From Cardinalis cardinalis (Eukaryota; Chordata; Aves; Passeriformes; Cardinalidae), in assembly GCA_014549065.1 (NCBI GenBank), contig JACDOX010000008.1:3238319-3302318 (forward strand): a DNA stretch of 64,000 nucleotides, in the 5' to 3' direction. Positions within the stretch are counted from its first letter, which is position 1; the number at the start of each line of letters is the position of its first letter. Below the pieces are notes generated by a model. It was not told where the DNA came from. It saw only the letters and a list, made by a program, of their open reading frames with translations, and searched no databases. The translations under genes and the position numbers were made by a program. Shown one piece after another: positions 61,612 through 64,000 of this stretch.

Positions 61612-64000
61612 AAAGAGATTTNACTGAGAATCTTATCATGTTGCAAAAGTAATAGCAGAGTTGTGACCAAAAAATAAAAATATGGCANGGAGAACAGCTC
61701 TTACAAAGAAAATCAGCTCCANTGGTATCTTCACAGAGCTGCCTGGTGGTGTGCATAGTCGTGTGCCTCCATGTCATACAAACCCTCTGCACTCGTTCGT
61801 GCCCCGCNGGTGTGTCCTGAAGCAGATGCACAGTCTCACTGCAACCCCTGCATCATGTGTCACTTATTTCTCCTCCCTCTGTCACATGCACAAACACAGC
61901 CTACAGATTCTATGTGTGAAACAGAGAAGGGAAACAGATGACACGTGATGAGACCATTACAGTGCTTCTAACATTGATGGTCAGCATTTTACTGGCTTCA
62001 GGGACTCAGAGTTTAAGAGGCAAAAGAACGGCTGAGGAACCCCATTGTTCCTGCCCAGAACTGAGGAAGGACTCTGTACTGAAAAGAGATTCAAATGTTT
62101 TCCATCTCTCTATACTATTTGCCTGCATGGAATAATGCTCTAACACCAACCTAGGTCAGTAGTTCTCTCAGCACGATGCCCTCTAGAGAAACATAAAGAC
62201 AGTGTCAGCATTTACTCTGATTTCTAACCTGGACCTATATTCAGGAGTGCCATTCCTGTGAACCAAACAGACTAAGGAAAAAGTATTTGATTATCTTACT
62301 GACAGCTTGAAGCAATATCCTATGGCAGTGAGCGTGTCCAACAGGTTTCAATGGGAAGGAAAACAAGCACAAGTCATGCAGGATCTATGAGACCAGCTTA
62401 CTCTCATAAAGTAGGGTATCTCCTTGTGATATCTTTCTTCCCTCTGCCTAAGTTAACAGAGCAAACTGCATCAAACTCCAGCATGCACTGCACATCTGGG
62501 AGTGAATTTTCCAGCAAAAGCCATTCAGTCACCAAGAGTTCAGTGACATGACCTTTCTCAGAGCAACCCACAAAGAGATTGGCACTTCTAGAATTATGTG
62601 ATTTTGACAACATCTGGAGTTCAGTTGTCTCTGATAAAACAGATGTTTTACTTCTGCTGATCACAAATTTCTCCCCATGTTCACCATTTTAAGTTCTGTT
62701 TCAAGTAGTATTCAGCCAAGAAATGAACATAAATTTGCCTGGAAACTGTTCCAAAGAATCTGCTATGTGAACTTCAGAATGTTTTGCTACTTTACTTGCT
62801 CTTGACAAGCTCTGAAATCCATCCAGATCTCTAGTTGGGATGGAATCTCTTTTGCATTTTTTCTNTCGGCCCAAGTGATGTGAGGACCATCCCAGTGAAA
62901 TGCTGATAGTGTAGGAGAAAGAAAAAAAGTAAAGAAAGAGTCTGTCTGTTTTTCCCGTGCTGTTACTCTAACAAGGAAGGAGTAATGCAGCAACCTNCAC
63001 TTGCAATTTGTGCTAAACCTGGACCATATTCTGGTCTCTTATGGCTGTTGCAAAATATATCAAAGGATAAGTTAGGTAAGAATAATGATACTAAGTAGCA
63101 CCACGATCATGGAGCCTTTATGGGCTCATGCTGTAGCTTTTATAGACTTACAGGTTCCTGCAGACATAATGCAGTGTGTTAAGAAGTCAATAGCGTAACA
63201 GTTCATAATTCAACTTTCATTTGCTTTGCATTTTACTCTTTTAATAAGAGTGAAAAGCTAAAAGAAGCTGTCTTCTGGCACAGCATAAGAGGTTCACCAA
63301 CCACTTCTGGAGTGTTTCAGAGTTGAGGTACATCAAAACTGGCGCAAGAAATTAAACCAGGAGAAGGGGACATGACCAAAGTACATCTGCAGCAAACCTC
63401 AGCACCTAGGGCAGTATTTCCACACAGGTCTGAGCAGGTGTGGGAACAGATGCCATTTGTGCCAGGTAGAGTGCTGTGACTGTAAGATGACAGTTTTGCT
63501 GGGAAATAGAAGAGAGAAAAGGGAGCAGCAGGATGCTTGGCACAGTACTGAGCTCAGTCCTGACTCTGCACCCCAGCTCTGGCATCAGTACAGTCTTTTG
63601 GCCCTGTGCTCCCTGTCCTCCCATGCCCAGTACAATACCAGCCACATGTGAAACTACTGACTCCCACCCATGGCCCAGAACAGTCTTGCTTTTACCTGTG
63701 TTNGGTTCTCCATGCAGCCCTGCATGGTCATGTTCTTGTACAAAATCCTCTTTCTTANGTGCTGCAGTTTCTCTCTGTCCTAGCTTTGCATGACAGCCCA
63801 CTGCCCATCTGAAAAACATATTTCTACTGCTACTAAGTACTTCCTNCTAGTATTGCTTCCTCCTACGAACTTCTCCCCAGTATAAAACTTCCCTACCTTA
63901 AAACCAAACTGGACCAGGAAGAGGGCTGTTGGAAAAAACCAGTGGTTTTAGATAAGCAGCTATGTAACCAGCTATGGCAAGGGCACAAAAGAGGGGTGAA
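61612..64000. other. Unannotated non-coding DNA to window end
   Basis: No gene is supported. The largest frame, 137 codons on the minus strand at 63406-63819, crosses two Ns and overlaps three plus-strand frames. No repeat or RNA gene is recognised. Confidence 0.5.

Noticed and set aside
63406..63819. 137-codon minus-strand frame
   Set aside because: Contains two Ns and overlaps three plus-strand frames. No family features or splice signals.
1..64000. CRISPR arrays, bacterial operons, phage or integrative elements
   Set aside because: No regularly spaced repeats with unique spacers, no dense coding and no ribosome-binding sites. The sequence is vertebrate-like throughout.

Overview
The window reads as nuclear DNA of a vertebrate, most likely a sauropsid and probably a bird. 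It is AT-leaning and CpG-poor, with no operons, ribosome-binding sites or dense coding. The only interspersed repeat I recognise is an old CR1-type LINE 3' fragment near 53.2 kb. The near absence of interspersed repeats over 64 kb, with no Alu, B1, L1 or MIR pattern recognised, fits an avian gene desert or a very long intron better than a mammalian locus. Turtle or crocodilian cannot be excluded. Only isolated single Ns occur, probably ambiguity codes or one-base uncertainties. They are several-fold denser after about 25 kb.

There is no intact protein-coding gene I can name. The longest open frame is 178 codons, in a GC-richer stretch, and the other frames are short and scattered over both strands as expected by chance. 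Three plus-strand segments look like isolated internal exons. The best is 44822-44909 (branch-point-like motif, strong pyrimidine tract, consensus donor, one open frame). Next is 3105-3182 and weakest is 1220-1298. I could not match any of the peptides to a known protein, so they are hypotheses only. If the first two are real, the window is mostly intron of one plus-strand gene.

Layout: 0-13 kb is single-copy AT-rich DNA with two exon-like segments and a conserved-element-like block near 3.7-3.9 kb. At 13.4-14.0 kb there is a cluster of local structure: a perfect 14-bp hairpin, a 17-bp direct repeat and a degenerate telomere-like G-rich block. At 14-33 kb there are simple repeats, a five-copy 11-12 bp minisatellite, a purine-rich block and a pyrimidine-rich block. 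At 33.8-34.6 kb lies another regulatory-looking stretch. At 38.1 kb there is a long imperfect hairpin. At 44.8 kb is the best exon candidate. At 47.3-48.7 kb is a GC- and CpG-richer, promoter-like region with an RFX X-box-like palindrome and a TATA-like element. At 53.2 kb is the CR1 fragment. At 56.0-56.3 kb and 58.7-60.5 kb are further regulatory-looking blocks, the latter with CTCF-like and YY1-like sites and clustered CpGs.

I found no new multi-gene system. The items most worth checking are the candidate exons, the promoter-like block and the 58.7-60.5 kb block. All regulatory calls rest on reading motifs and composition by eye, with no alignment.
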